From Bacteroidales bacterium UBA6192 (GTDB taxonomy: Bacteria > Bacteroidota > Bacteroidia > Bacteroidales > F082), in assembly GCA_002422725.1 (NCBI GenBank), contig DITE01000006.1:50492-86806 (forward strand): a stretch of DNA of 36,315 bases, read 5' to 3'. Of the stretch, positions 23,969 to 33,257 are shown one piece after another (position 1 is the first letter of the stretch; every line of letters begins with the position of its first letter). Below the pieces are notes generated by a model, which saw nothing but the letters and a program-made list of their open reading frames with translations, had not been told where the DNA came from and ran no database searches. The position numbers and the translations under genes are program-made.

Positions 23969-26554
23969 CTATTTTGTTGAAAGTATGAAAATTAATCCGG
24001 TCACTGATGCGAGTACTGAGGCAACAGCAGCCATGGAGGCAGGATCGCTCAGACGACTATCTTTTTTCGGTTTTGCCGGGACGACCACAGCACTCCCGGG
24101 GTTCACAAACGGATAACTTTTAATTCCAAGGAAACTTTTGGTCATCTGAGCCCTGCCATTGGGTTCGATGACAAAAATACGGCTCTTTTGCGCATTTTTC
24201 AACGTTCCACCTGATTCGCGGATATACTTTTTCAGCCGTTTTCCCATAAAGTTAACGGTTACCTGATTGTTAACCATCCCACGCACAGAAACGGTATTGT
24301 CGCGCATAAACACAATAATCTTATCCCCATGATGAAGCTGCAGGTCATACTTTCCACCCGGCTTTTTCAACAACTCTACAATGTTATTGATGGCAATATA
24401 GGTAGGCTCTTCCTGAAATTCTTCCTGTTCCTTTTTTGCTTTATCATATCCGGTTTTCTTTTTATTACCGGTTTCAGACTTCGGGTTCTTCTGGAAATAA
24501 TCCATATCGTCGAATGACTCATCTCCGAAATTGTTTTCCTCATTGTTTTGCAACTTGTTTCTGACTTTTGCACTGGTGTTCAGCATAAGTAACGAATCAA
24601 GGCTTGCAGAGGCTTCATTTTCGTCGAATTTGATTTTTTTTAACTCTTTGTTCAGCACCGGATTGCTTTTCTTTCGGATAATAACCACCCCATTCTGATC
24701 GCCAAGGGCGGTTAGTCCACCGGCGCGGGTAAGAAGAGAACTCAGTCGTTCATTCTTTCTGAGTAAGGCATAAGAGCCCGGAAATTTCACTTCGCCTTCA
24801 AAGGTAACGATCTGATGATCCTGAAAATCCGGATTCGGTTTAACGATCACGATATCTCTTGGTTTCAATGTTACTTCATCGGCACGTACAATGAGCTCGG
24901 CATCGGACTGAGCCACAATGATACCGGCAATCGTACGATCATTTGTTCCTTCAATCCTGCGCGCAATCTCGATCCGATTGGCAATGGCAGATTTTTTCAT
25001 GCCCCCTGCCATAAGAATGGCATCAAGTGCTGTCATACCCTCGCCAAAAGTGTACTTATCTTCCTGATTCACTTCTCCGACAACCTCGATAAAATCAAAG
25101 GGAAACATGGATCGTCTGTCGCCAATAACAACAGAGTCACCATCTTTAAGCGCTATGTCGAAAACACCTTCAGCAACCTCCTTTGGAACAAACCGCAGGT
25201 AAACACTTTCATGATTTCTACCTGAGCGGTATACAATCCCACGCGAAAGCAGGGCACTTTCTTCGAGTCCACCTGCCCGCAGAATCAGGTTGGATAACAT
25301 GAGGCCTTCATCCCAGCCGTAATTGCCCGGCCTGTTAATCGCTCCGGCAACAATAACCTTATTGTAATACTTACTCGAAATTGAGCCGACGATGAGCACA
25401 TCGCCCGAAGAGGGATAATAACCTGAAAATTCTTCCCGTTTCAGATCAAGAGAGAAAAACTCGTTTGTTCCCACTTTTTCCACATAAATGTTTTCTTTGT
25501 AGGCAATCGGAGTAAAGCCCCCGGCATAGCGGAGCAGCGTGTCCAGATTTTCGTTCTCGGTGAGTTCAAAAAATCCCTTCCGTTTCACTTCACCTCTAAG
25601 CCTGACAATATTATCATAAACAGGGATATTGATCACATCGTTCTCTTCCAGAACCACATCTTTAGACCTGTCGCCATTTACCAGAAACTTATACAAGTCA
25701 ATGCGCTGAATGATTTTTCCCCTTCGCACCACTTCGATAGCCCTGTAGCTCCCACGGCTGTGAGGCCCGCCAGCCAGCACAAGTGCGTGGAAGGCCGTTG
25801 CCACAGAGGGAACCAGATAGTTTCCCGAATTTTTTGCGCCTATCACAGTAACAGGGATGGTCCGGTAATTACTTACTGAAATTGTGAGTCTGGTTCCGCC
25901 GGTAATCAGCGACTCAAAGCCCTGGTTCACCAATATTTTTTTGATTTTATCTTCGGCCTGTTCAACAGTTAGTCCACCAAGATGAACTACCCCTGCATAA
26001 GGCAGGGTGATTTTGCCGTTGGGGCTGATGAGCTGATCGGTAACAACTTCCTGATTGCCATAAACCGTCAGGTTAATCTGATCACCGGGTCCGAGGACAT
26101 AATTCACCGGAGTGGCCAGCTGCAGATTAGGTGCAAATTGAAGAGCGGAATTGCTGAAAAGTTCGGAGCCAAACATCATCGAATCGGGAGGGGTGTCGCT
26201 TTTGAGGTACATCCTCCTGATCAACGGGTCGTCGTTTTCGATCTGCTGATCGAGTAATTTACTAATATTTTTCTCAACAGGTTTAGCGTTAAATCCTGAT
26301 TGCTCGTCCATGCGTTTCAGCAAGCTGGATATCTCGTTTCGCGACAAACCCTTGTCCATCAAATAACTGATCACCTCACTTTCCGACATATTCACTGCAG
26401 CAGCCTGCCTTTGAAACCGGCTCAGGTCCTGCTTTGTCAGTTTCTCGATATCAATATTAGCCAGGTTCTTCCGATAAAAGAGCTCCTGACCCTGTACTGA
26501 CATCCCGACGAACAGCAGCCAGATGATCAGATATTTTATCCTTTTTATTTCCAT
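23969..26554 (-). CDS. SLBB-domain polysaccharide export protein (Wza-like)
   Basis: This 861-residue protein has an N-terminal signal peptide (ending near residue 22) and the poly-export domain at about 149-230 (YVLGPGDQINLTVYGNQ). Six SLBB-like repeats start near residues 234, 317, 398, 488, 582 and 754. A charged, Lys/Glu-rich insert lies at about 665-716. The last 20 residues form a membrane segment. Known of the family: Wza-like proteins make the periplasmic and outer-membrane export channel for polysaccharides. It is larger than E. coli Wza (about 380 residues), as is common in Bacteroidota. Its start overlaps the end of the phosphoglycosyl transferase gene by 10 bases. Confidence 0.88.
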   Translation of the reverse strand: MEIKRIKYLIIWLLFVGMSVQGQELFYRKNLANIDIEKLTKQDLSRFQRQAAAVNMSESEVISYLMDKGLSRNEISSLLKRMDEQSGFNAKPVEKNISKLLDQQIENDDPLIRRMYLKSDTPPDSMMFGSELFSNSALQFAPNLQLATPVNYVLGPGDQINLTVYGNQEVVTDQLISPNGKITLPYAGVVHLGGLTVEQAEDKIKKILVNQGFESLITGGTRLTISVSNYRTIPVTVIGAKNSGNYLVPSVATAFHALVLAGGPHSRGSYRAIEVVRRGKIIQRIDLYKFLVNGDRSKDVVLEENDVINIPVYDNIVRLRGEVKRKGFFELTENENLDTLLRYAGGFTPIAYKENIYVEKVGTNEFFSLDLKREEFSGYYPSSGDVLIVGSISSKYYNKVIVAGAINRPGNYGWDEGLMLSNLILRAGGLEESALLSRGIVYRSGRNHESVYLRFVPKEVAEGVFDIALKDGDSVVIGDRRSMFPFDFIEVVGEVNQEDKYTFGEGMTALDAILMAGGMKKSAIANRIEIARRIEGTNDRTIAGIIVAQSDAELIVRADEVTLKPRDIVIVKPNPDFQDHQIVTFEGEVKFPGSYALLRKNERLSSLLTRAGGLTALGDQNGVVIIRKKSNPVLNKELKKIKFDENEASASLDSLLMLNTSAKVRNKLQNNEENNFGDESFDDMDYFQKNPKSETGNKKKTGYDKAKKEQEEFQEEPTYIAINNIVELLKKPGGKYDLQLHHGDKIIVFMRDNTVSVRGMVNNQVTVNFMGKRLKKYIRESGGTLKNAQKSRIFVIEPNGRAQMTKSFLGIKSYPFVNPGSAVVVPAKPKKDSRLSDPASMAAVASVLASVTGLIFILSTK

Positions 26555-27186
26555 AGCAGAAAGAATGTTTTGAAAAGTATCTTCATATTCATATTGGCCT
26601 TGCTGATGTAACTTAAATCATGTTCAAGTTTATCGAGGTTGTCATTGGGGGTGGCATTGGGATTATTGAGCTGGGCAAGTCCGGTGATTCCGGGCAATGC
26701 AGATAAACGTCCGTTGAAGTTCGGATTGAGATTGTTATACTTTTCAACGTAGTAAGGCACTTCGGGACGTGGCCCGACCCAACTCATTTCGCCCCGCAGT
26801 ATGTTCCATATCTGAGGCAGTTCGTCGAACCTGAAGATGCGCAGAAATTTACCCAAAGGTGTTATGTCACCGTTGCTGTGTGTGATTCCTTCAACATTAT
26901 TCGATTTTCGCTTCAGGGTTCTCAATTTGTAAATTATAAATACCCTTCCATTCAGGCCGATTCGTTTTTGTGAAAATATCACCGGGAATCCCATTGTGAT
27001 AATGACCAAAAACATGCAAAAGATCAGTAAAGGCAATACTGCGGGAAGGATAAGCAGGGTGAATGCAATATCAAGGGTTCGTTTTTGCCAGCTAAACAGG
27101 TAATCATTCATTGGAGTCAGGACAAGCTCTGTTTCAAAAGTACTCAATTGATTCAAATTGATTGGCTTTTGGGGTAATTGGTTCAT
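26545..27186 (-). CDS. Phosphoglycosyl transferase (short, monotopic type)
   Basis: This 213-residue protein matches the bacterial sugar transferase domain (PF02397). It has one membrane segment with KRTLDIAFTLLILP, then QKRIGLNGRVFIIYKLRTL. The catalytic Asp-Glu lies in RFDELPQIWNILRGEMSWVGPRPE, and LPGITGLAQL follows. Known of the family: it transfers a sugar phosphate from a UDP-sugar to undecaprenyl phosphate, starting repeat-unit assembly. The long N-terminal membrane domain of WbaP-type enzymes is absent, so it resembles the small PglC form. It lies 44 bases after the first Wzi-like gene. The sugar cannot be inferred. Confidence 0.9.
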   Translation of the reverse strand: MNQLPQKPINLNQLSTFETELVLTPMNDYLFSWQKRTLDIAFTLLILPAVLPLLIFCMFLVIITMGFPVIFSQKRIGLNGRVFIIYKLRTLKRKSNNVEGITHSNGDITPLGKFLRIFRFDELPQIWNILRGEMSWVGPRPEVPYYVEKYNNLNPNFNGRLSALPGITGLAQLNNPNATPNDNLDKLEHDLSYISKANMNMKILFKTFFLLWK

Positions 27187-27230
27187 TATTGACTTGCTTT
27201 ATATGCTTTCACACTCAATTGTTGACGAAA

Positions 27231-29042
27231 TCAAAAGCGATAGATCAATGAAAGTTCAGCGTTGAGCGACCACACATTGATTCCTGTGAACCTGAATGGT
27301 CCGGCTCCTCCATAGGGGTCATAGTTCCACTGGAAATTATAGGTACGCAGCAGGTGAAGTTGATAGCCAAGCATTAATTTATCGAATGAAGTATGGTGGC
27401 TGAAAATAAATCCCCAATCCACAAAGTGCTTGCTGCCATCCACAAAGAAAGGATTGGGGCCACCCAACTTAAGATAATCTATTTCGGCGTGAAACATATC
27501 TTCGTTATAGATCACCCTTTCGAAATGCAATCCAAAACTATTGAAACCGTTCAGATATGACACACCAGCTGTCATCATATTGCTACCGGGGCCTATTCCG
27601 GCGCCAAGCACCTGACCCTGGTTTGTCCAGCCCTGTTTGTTGCCATGCATATAAAAACTGTTTGCAATAACTTGTGGGTTGACAATATTCTCCACCGGAC
27701 CCTGAATTTTGGTGTATTCGGCACTCACTTCCAGTAGTCGGCCCTTGCCCTTGAGATCGTACAATTTGCGGAAACCCACATTGTAGGCAGTTGAGTATTG
27801 AGGCCTTGTCATCAGGTCTTCGAAATCCCACCAGTTGTCTTCGCGGCCAATCTCGAAATACACCTCAGCATGCGATTCCTTTAGCAAATACCGGGTAAAG
27901 ATGGAAATGATCTGGTTCCTGTTAACACTCTTATTACCTTCTAGTTCTGAACCGATGAGGCTACTTTTTGATACAATACTGAGGATTTTAATGTAGTCTC
28001 TGATACCAGGATTGTCGCCCATGGCCTGAACCACCCTGGTGGCTCCCAGAAACAATCCGGGCAACCATTTTGGCTGATACACCCCTATCATAGCATTCAC
28101 GTAACCATACACATTGGCCACATTAGCCGTGTCGGGAACCACATTGCCTGCAATGGGAGGCCATTCGCCGGGAGTATAGCGCCGGGGATACATAAACCCT
28201 GATCTGCGCAATTTCCCCAAAACCATCTGTCCCTCAAAAGTTCCAATGCGTGTTTTAATGGGTTTGTTCGAGTTTAGGGTGAAATGTCCGAATCCCGGGG
28301 CATTGTTGGTCAAGATGATGGAATTCTTTCGTCCTGGGCCCCACCACAGGTTTTCGTTTGACAGCCCCATCGCAATCGGGCCAAGGTGCATTTTAACATA
28401 TGATTGTCCTAAAAAAGCCTTTTCATAATTTGACTGACCCATTCGTTCAGGCATATCAATGTAACGGGTACGGAAAGGAGGATTCTGAAATTCCCTGTTT
28501 TGCGACCAGACAAACTCGGGTCTGAGCTGGGCCTCAAAAATTCCTGCTTTCATATAGATCCCACCGGAAACATACTGCTGAAGGCCGCGGGCAGGCACCA
28601 TGGGGCCATCGGACCAGCCGTAAGGGTGGTGCTGGTTGTAGCGGGTGTGCAGGTAAACGGGTAATAAAGTCAGCCGCAGATTGCTTTTGTTGCCTGGTTT
28701 ATGCTTATTTAGCTCAAGACCAGAAGCAAAACTCAGGTTAGCCCTGAGGTCTGTGTAACGGCTATAGACGTTTGAGTCGAGTGGAAACAGGCTCGTGTCG
28801 GTTCCGAAAGGATTATCGATCCCCATAGCTCTTACCGGGTCAACAGGCCGGATTGTAAACGAAATGTTGGGATCGAATAAGCCCATCAGTTGACCCCTGC
28901 GCAATGCATCTTCGAAAAATGGCATGCCCACAGGAACCGACTGGGCAGTCAGCTTTGAAGAGCCTATCAGGCTTAGGGTAAACAGGATGATATAAAGACC
29001 TTTAAATGGGTGTAAATAACCCGAAAGTTGGTTGGCTCTCAT
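27231..29042 (-). CDS. Capsule-assembly Wzi-family outer-membrane protein
   Basis: This 603-residue protein has a signal peptide ending near TAQS and a barrel of alternating strands. The clearest Wzi signature is GLSNENLWWGPGRKNSII followed by NNAPGFGHFTL. It ends with an aromatic residue (IYRF). Known of the family: Wzi binds capsule polysaccharide on the cell surface. It is the first gene of the third unit: a TACTTTTG -7 box lies 22 bases upstream at 29065-29072, and the phosphoglycosyl transferase follows after 44 bases. It is a second, more typical Wzi than the 22292-23965 barrel. Confidence 0.82.
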   Translation of the reverse strand: MRANQLSGYLHPFKGLYIILFTLSLIGSSKLTAQSVPVGMPFFEDALRRGQLMGLFDPNISFTIRPVDPVRAMGIDNPFGTDTSLFPLDSNVYSRYTDLRANLSFASGLELNKHKPGNKSNLRLTLLPVYLHTRYNQHHPYGWSDGPMVPARGLQQYVSGGIYMKAGIFEAQLRPEFVWSQNREFQNPPFRTRYIDMPERMGQSNYEKAFLGQSYVKMHLGPIAMGLSNENLWWGPGRKNSIILTNNAPGFGHFTLNSNKPIKTRIGTFEGQMVLGKLRRSGFMYPRRYTPGEWPPIAGNVVPDTANVANVYGYVNAMIGVYQPKWLPGLFLGATRVVQAMGDNPGIRDYIKILSIVSKSSLIGSELEGNKSVNRNQIISIFTRYLLKESHAEVYFEIGREDNWWDFEDLMTRPQYSTAYNVGFRKLYDLKGKGRLLEVSAEYTKIQGPVENIVNPQVIANSFYMHGNKQGWTNQGQVLGAGIGPGSNMMTAGVSYLNGFNSFGLHFERVIYNEDMFHAEIDYLKLGGPNPFFVDGSKHFVDWGFIFSHHTSFDKLMLGYQLHLLRTYNFQWNYDPYGGAGPFRFTGINVWSLNAELSLIYRF

Positions 29043-29064
29043 AAGGTGGGCGTTGTTATGTTGG

Positions 29065-29072
29065 CAAAAGTA
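29065..29072 (-). promoter_or_regulatory. Candidate -7 box of export unit (wzi-PGT-SLBB-barrel)
   Basis: The minus strand reads TACTTTTG, a full match to TAnnTTTG, 22 bases before the ATG at 29042. In the same gap, CCTAAGCTT (29125-29133) can pair with AAGCTTTGG (29142-29150) with one mismatch. This stem is not followed by a T run. Confidence 0.5.
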
Positions 29073-29244
29073 TAAAAAAATTGCTTCCTACTACTTGCTT
29101 AACGATTATGTAATCTTGATGTTACCTAAGCTTATTCATTCAAGCTTTGGAAGACTTAAGGATTATCGTGTGCTTATTCTCTCACAAAAGTTGGTTTTTC
29201 TGGGTTAATACAGATTCAGATTCTACAGCGAAAATATGGCTATA

Positions 29245-30045
29245 TTACACTGTTTCAACCTCTTTCCAGCCAAACCAGGGAATACGCTTCCGGGCTGCCG
29301 TAAAGAAATAAAACACGAAATTCAGCGCTATAATCACAAAGGGCAGCTGGCCTTCGCGATGCATAATAATGGCATGTGACCGGGCTGCCCTGAGCAGGTT
29401 AGCAGAGCGGGAATGGGGCCTTAGTCGAATAAAGGTGGTGGGTTTACGGATATAGGCAGCATCCACCTTGCGCTTTTTGAACAGTTGAAGCCAGTAGGCA
29501 TAGTCTTCGTGAATAAGGTTGTCAGGAGCCTGCTGAAAATAGTGTTTCCCCAGTTTCTTCACAGAATAAACCGCTGAACTCATTGGTATGGCATTGGTTT
29601 TGAGCATGGTTTTAAAACTGGCATCGGCAATAAGCTGAACTTCCTTGATATGTATCTGCTTTTTCAGGCGGACGTAATACACGGCCGAATAGAGCAGACT
29701 GGCTTTTGAAGTGTGTGCCAGATTCATTTGCATTTCGAGTTTTTCGGCAATCCACCAGTCGTCGGCATCGCAAAAAGCAATCCATTGCCCCTTTGCCAGG
29801 CGTATACCCAGATTGCGCATGCGGATCACTCCCCGGTTTTTGGCTGAATTGATAAGCTGAATGCGTTTGTCTGCCCTGGCAAATTGCCCGGCCAACTGCA
29901 GGCTTGCATCAACAGATCCATCTTCGAGGATGAGCAGTTCCCAGTGCGTGTAGGTTTGTTTTTGAATGCATTGCACAGCCTTTTCGAGGGTATCCGCTGC
30001 ATTGAAGCATGGCATGATGATACTGATCAGTGGGGTTTCCATCAA
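29245..30045 (-). CDS. Glycosyltransferase family 2
   Basis: This 266-residue GT-A enzyme begins PLISIIMPCFNAADTL and continues with ILEDGSVDAS and the donor-site motif CDADDWW near residue 94. The C-terminal third ends in a hydrophobic segment (FVIIALNFVFYFFTAARK) that may attach it to the membrane. Known of the family: it transfers sugars from nucleotide donors. Specificity is not readable. Its start overlaps the stop of the polymerase gene by four bases (30042-30045). Confidence 0.9.
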   Translation of the reverse strand: MMETPLISIIMPCFNAADTLEKAVQCIQKQTYTHWELLILEDGSVDASLQLAGQFARADKRIQLINSAKNRGVIRMRNLGIRLAKGQWIAFCDADDWWIAEKLEMQMNLAHTSKASLLYSAVYYVRLKKQIHIKEVQLIADASFKTMLKTNAIPMSSAVYSVKKLGKHYFQQAPDNLIHEDYAYWLQLFKKRKVDAAYIRKPTTFIRLRPHSRSANLLRAARSHAIIMHREGQLPFVIIALNFVFYFFTAARKRIPWFGWKEVETV

Positions 30046-31295
30046 GGGGAGTTTGTCAGTTCAGATTGTGTTTCATCCGCAGCATTTTCAGGAATAATGA
30101 CCGTGCGATATGCCAGTGCGAAAAAGATAAATGGCAAGGGATCACCAATACTTCCCAATGCAAAGATATTAAACAAAAAGAATACAATGAGCGATCGGGA
30201 ATTGGGATTTGCAAACATTTCTTTACGGGTGATATAAGGGAAAAATGCTATCAGAAACAACACCAGCCCAACGATTCCTGTTTCGAGCATCAATCCGGCT
30301 CCGTAAGATGTGGGGCGCACCCCTTCGTATTCGGAACCCATGGCTGAGGCAAAGAAACTCATTGCCGAAGCAGGCACTCCAATGGCATCCATGGCTTCGA
30401 TGCTTGCATTGCCCCAACCCCCTATTCCTGATCCGAATGGGTTGATAATCCCATAATAGTAAGCCCCCCATACGCTCACAAAACGAAAGCCGGACTGTTC
30501 CAGCAACCAGGGTATGGGGTCCTGATAGTCTTTCTCCTTGACAAAACTCACGGCCACATCCACCGAGCGGGGCACATCATCGCGCTTGCTCAGGGCAAAA
30601 ATGGTTACATAAAACACCAACAGAAGCACTGCCCCTATCTTGAGCAGGTTGGTCGCCTTCTGCAGACTGGCCAGATAAATGGCAATCATGATCAGGCCGG
30701 TAACAGAGCGAATGATGTAAATGTCGAAGAAAATCATGCCCGAGATGGCAGCAAACCCAACAATACTCCGGGGATCGATGCGGCGGTTCAGCATAAAAAA
30801 TGCGAAATAATAATGTAAAGATATGCTGGCATAGGAAGGCTCGGCAAATAAACCCGCCACGCCCCTGCCGCCACCGTAAATTTCGGCCGTAAACCTGTCG
30901 ATGAACATGCGCATGACGGGTTCCAGAAAGGGAGGGAAAAGCCCCATGAACTGAATAATGCAGAGCACCACATTCACCAGAAAAACCCATTCAAATGCTT
31001 TGGCCAGAAAACGAAACTCCTTGTCCTTGATCCTTATCAGCACAAAGAAAATCAGGGAGGCGTTCACCAAAGCAAAAAAAGCACGGGCAGGAACAAGAAT
31101 GGAACTGAAATTGCCGATGTTTAACGAAACACTTACAACAAGATACAGCAAAAAGATTCCATAAGGCAAGGTAATTCGCAAGTCCTTGCGCAAGGAATAT
31201 AAAAACGCCCAGGGAAAAATCTCCGAGCTGAACAGAACCCTGAGTGGCGTTATGTTCGGCAGGTAAATTAAGTATCCGAGGATAGTTTTGATCAT
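30042..31295 (-). CDS. Wzy-like O-antigen / polysaccharide polymerase
   Basis: This 417-residue protein has about ten to twelve membrane segments. A large outer loop contains GGGRGVAGLFAEPSYAS near residue 150; the EPSY element is shared by many polymerases of this family. A second loop (residues ~245-320) carries several charged and aromatic residues. Known of the family: Wzy joins repeat units in the periplasm. An O-antigen ligase is an alternative, but the flippase, Wzz-like and export genes in the cluster favour Wzy. It follows the Wzz-like gene after 30 bases. Confidence 0.78.
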   Translation of the reverse strand: MIKTILGYLIYLPNITPLRVLFSSEIFPWAFLYSLRKDLRITLPYGIFLLYLVVSVSLNIGNFSSILVPARAFFALVNASLIFFVLIRIKDKEFRFLAKAFEWVFLVNVVLCIIQFMGLFPPFLEPVMRMFIDRFTAEIYGGGRGVAGLFAEPSYASISLHYYFAFFMLNRRIDPRSIVGFAAISGMIFFDIYIIRSVTGLIMIAIYLASLQKATNLLKIGAVLLLVFYVTIFALSKRDDVPRSVDVAVSFVKEKDYQDPIPWLLEQSGFRFVSVWGAYYYGIINPFGSGIGGWGNASIEAMDAIGVPASAMSFFASAMGSEYEGVRPTSYGAGLMLETGIVGLVLFLIAFFPYITRKEMFANPNSRSLIVFFLFNIFALGSIGDPLPFIFFALAYRTVIIPENAADETQSELTNSP

Positions 31296-31325
31296 GTGAT
31301 TGGTTGGGGGAGCTTATTTTAGCAG

Positions 31326-32387
31326 TTATATTTTATTCAAATCTTTGGGAGGTGAGGCATTGTATTGCCTGAATGACAGATAAAGGGCGATCAGGAAACC
31401 TATCAGCAAACCGATGAGGCCCATCTTCCAGGGTTTGTAACCTACTTTTTCGAGGGGGAACCTTGGCTCCTCGATCACCTGGATCAATGGCGTCTGCTTG
31501 CGAAGACTTATTTCGGCCAGCTTGAGGTTTTTTATCAGCTCGCCAAAAAGGGAGATTGAAATCTGCAGATCGATCATCGCCCTGTTCTGATCAACCCGCA
31601 TCAACTGCCACATCGGATTGACATTGAGGTCGGTTTCAATGGCTGTTGTTTTCAGGTTGCGGTCGAGGATGGTGCGTACCGAATCTGCTTCAAATCGCAG
31701 AATGTCGAGATTCTTTCTGGCTTTCATTGTCAATGATTCGATATAGAAATCGGTGACTGTGGTGATCATCACCTTGCTGAAACTCACCGCCAAATCTGGA
31801 TTCCTGTGTGTGGCATTCACATAAATGAATCCCATCTTTTTATCGGGTTTACTAACACTAAGCACATTATCGCGCACATATTCGTAAGTCAGAAAGAGGG
31901 CGCTGTCGGTTATGGCATCGTGCTCATTGCGGTTGGTCATAAACCGAACGCCTTCAAATTCCTTTTTCCGGGCATGTTTCGTGGATCGAAAAAGCAAGTC
32001 GGCACAAATAATGCTGTCGTTCCTGTAATCCACCTTGTTCAGCAATGCCCTTTCGATCATGCTGCGGGTTTGAAAGAGCCGCACAAGATTATCGCCTTTA
32101 AAAACACCTCCCGGATTGCTTCCTCCCACATCGAGACCGAACTGCGCCATCAGTCCTTCGAAACCAGAGGCCGTTTCTTCTTCTGCAGCAATGATATACA
32201 CAGCTTTCTGTTTCGGTTGGTAAACAATTAATCCGACCAGAAAGGCCAGTAATCCGATCGCGATTGGAAAGACAATGAGTTTAAAAGGATTGCGAAGCAA
32301 GTGTCTGAAAATGCTGTTGAACAAAAGGCCTATCTCTTCCACCGAGGCATCCTTAGTCAGGGTGTCCTTCCAACTGTTGGTTTTCAT
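31326..32387 (-). CDS. Wzz-like chain-length determinant (polysaccharide co-polymerase)
   Basis: This 353-residue protein has two membrane segments: residues ~39-56 (IVFPIAIGLLAFLVGLIVY) and ~323-342 (GLIGLLIGFLIALYLSF). Between them is a large periplasmic domain with a helix-rich part (residues ~200-290). The Pro-containing stretch EEPRFPLEKVGYKPWK before the last helix is typical. Known of the family: it sets polymer length together with Wzy. There is no C-terminal kinase domain and no separate tyrosine kinase in the cluster. It is the first gene of the second unit, with a TACATTTG box at 32421-32428. Confidence 0.82.
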   Translation of the reverse strand: MKTNSWKDTLTKDASVEEIGLLFNSIFRHLLRNPFKLIVFPIAIGLLAFLVGLIVYQPKQKAVYIIAAEEETASGFEGLMAQFGLDVGGSNPGGVFKGDNLVRLFQTRSMIERALLNKVDYRNDSIICADLLFRSTKHARKKEFEGVRFMTNRNEHDAITDSALFLTYEYVRDNVLSVSKPDKKMGFIYVNATHRNPDLAVSFSKVMITTVTDFYIESLTMKARKNLDILRFEADSVRTILDRNLKTTAIETDLNVNPMWQLMRVDQNRAMIDLQISISLFGELIKNLKLAEISLRKQTPLIQVIEEPRFPLEKVGYKPWKMGLIGLLIGFLIALYLSFRQYNASPPKDLNKI

Positions 32388-32420
32388 GGGTTGTTAATTT
32401 TGTGTTTTGTGGGCAAAAAG

Positions 32421-32428
32421 CAAATGTA
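32421..32428 (-). promoter_or_regulatory. Candidate -7 box of wzz-wzy-GT unit
   Basis: The minus strand reads TACATTTG, a full match to TAnnTTTG, 33 bases before the ATG at 32387. TTTG lies further upstream, at a spacing shorter than usual. With the hairpin at 32491-32518 it marks the break between the first and second units. Confidence 0.5.
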
Positions 32429-32490
32429 GCAGATTTCATTCAAAGTGGTTGCGTGATGCCCGATAATTGTTTGGTGAAATTTTTTCTTTT

Positions 32491-32518
32491 AGCCCCCAAA
32501 CCCCTACGAGTGGGGGCT
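32491..32518 (-). terminator. Hairpin after first polysaccharide unit, possible terminator
   Basis: AGCCCCC (32491-32497) pairs perfectly with GGGGGCT (32512-32518) around a 14-base loop. It starts 8 bases after the stop of the unknown protein gene. On the minus strand it is followed by an A-rich run and not by T residues, so intrinsic termination is uncertain. It may block ribosomes or exonucleases, or be a dispersed repeat. Confidence 0.45.
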
Positions 32519-32526
32519 TTGGTGGA

Positions 32527-33246
32527 TTAAAAGGGAAGTAAGGCACTGATTCTCGTTTGCAAACGATCTACAACGCGGATGGTGCGGTATAGAACAGGAG
32601 AAAAAGTTCCAAGGCTTACGATGGGAAGACCTGCATCGGGAAGTGCTTCACTCAAGGCATGTTCGAATCGCACAGCCCGAATTTTACGGTCAACCGAGGC
32701 AGGATCACGCTTGCCATGCCAGCCCCGGAAACGTTTGCCTGCCGCAGTCCAGTTTTTTAAAAAGGCAGCATAAGCCGGCGAGGGTTCAGGCAAATCGGTT
32801 CGGCACAATTGATCGAGTATCTGGTCAAAACGTAACAGAACAGCCCGATTGGGCAGCACAAAAATCCAGGAAGCCAGAAAAGGATCCGGACGCTCGGGAA
32901 TGCTGTTTCCATCACGACGGATATCGCCGTACACCACATCCTGAGTGCAATCGATCCGCCTCATCACAATACGAAGCAGCTGAGTCCAGCCCCCGGTCCA
33001 GTGATTTCGGAAAAGTGTGTCGTTGACAATCACAAAAGGGCCATCGCCGCTTAGGTTGGCGCAAAGGACACGATAGCCCGAAAACTCAAAATGGGTGTTA
33101 TCGCCAGCCATCTCGCCCGCAGCAAGCATTCCTGCATGGTTGTTCACGACAACCAGGCGCGAAGGCTTCATGTCGTCTGCCCACTTTGCAATCCGATCGG
33201 TAAAGCGCGATGTGTCGCCATACACAAGCAATCCCAATGAATTCAT
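32527..33246 (-). CDS. Unknown protein in polysaccharide cluster, possibly glycosyltransferase-like
   Basis: This is a 239-residue soluble protein from the ATG at 33246. The frame is open to 33303, but that start would overlap the neighbouring glycosyltransferase by 46 bases, whereas the ATG at 33246 leaves an 11-base gap. Residues near 50-75 contain a GDNTHFEFSGY block and then GPFVIVNDTLFRNHW. The latter is reminiscent of the N-D(S/T) donor loop in rhamnan-synthesis-type GT-A proteins; this is a remote impression. There is no membrane segment. It is the last gene of the flippase unit. No function is assigned. Confidence 0.65.
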   Translation of the reverse strand: MNSLGLLVYGDTSRFTDRIAKWADDMKPSRLVVVNNHAGMLAAGEMAGDNTHFEFSGYRVLCANLSGDGPFVIVNDTLFRNHWTGGWTQLLRIVMRRIDCTQDVVYGDIRRDGNSIPERPDPFLASWIFVLPNRAVLLRFDQILDQLCRTDLPEPSPAYAAFLKNWTAAGKRFRGWHGKRDPASVDRKIRAVRFEHALSEALPDAGLPIVSLGTFSPVLYRTIRVVDRLQTRISALLPF

Positions 33247-33257
33247 ATCCTTTATGT

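Noticed and set aside
26545..26554. Frameshift between the phosphoglycosyl transferase and SLBB genes
   Set aside because: The 10-base overlap joins two complete proteins, each with proper ends; it is normal operon packing.
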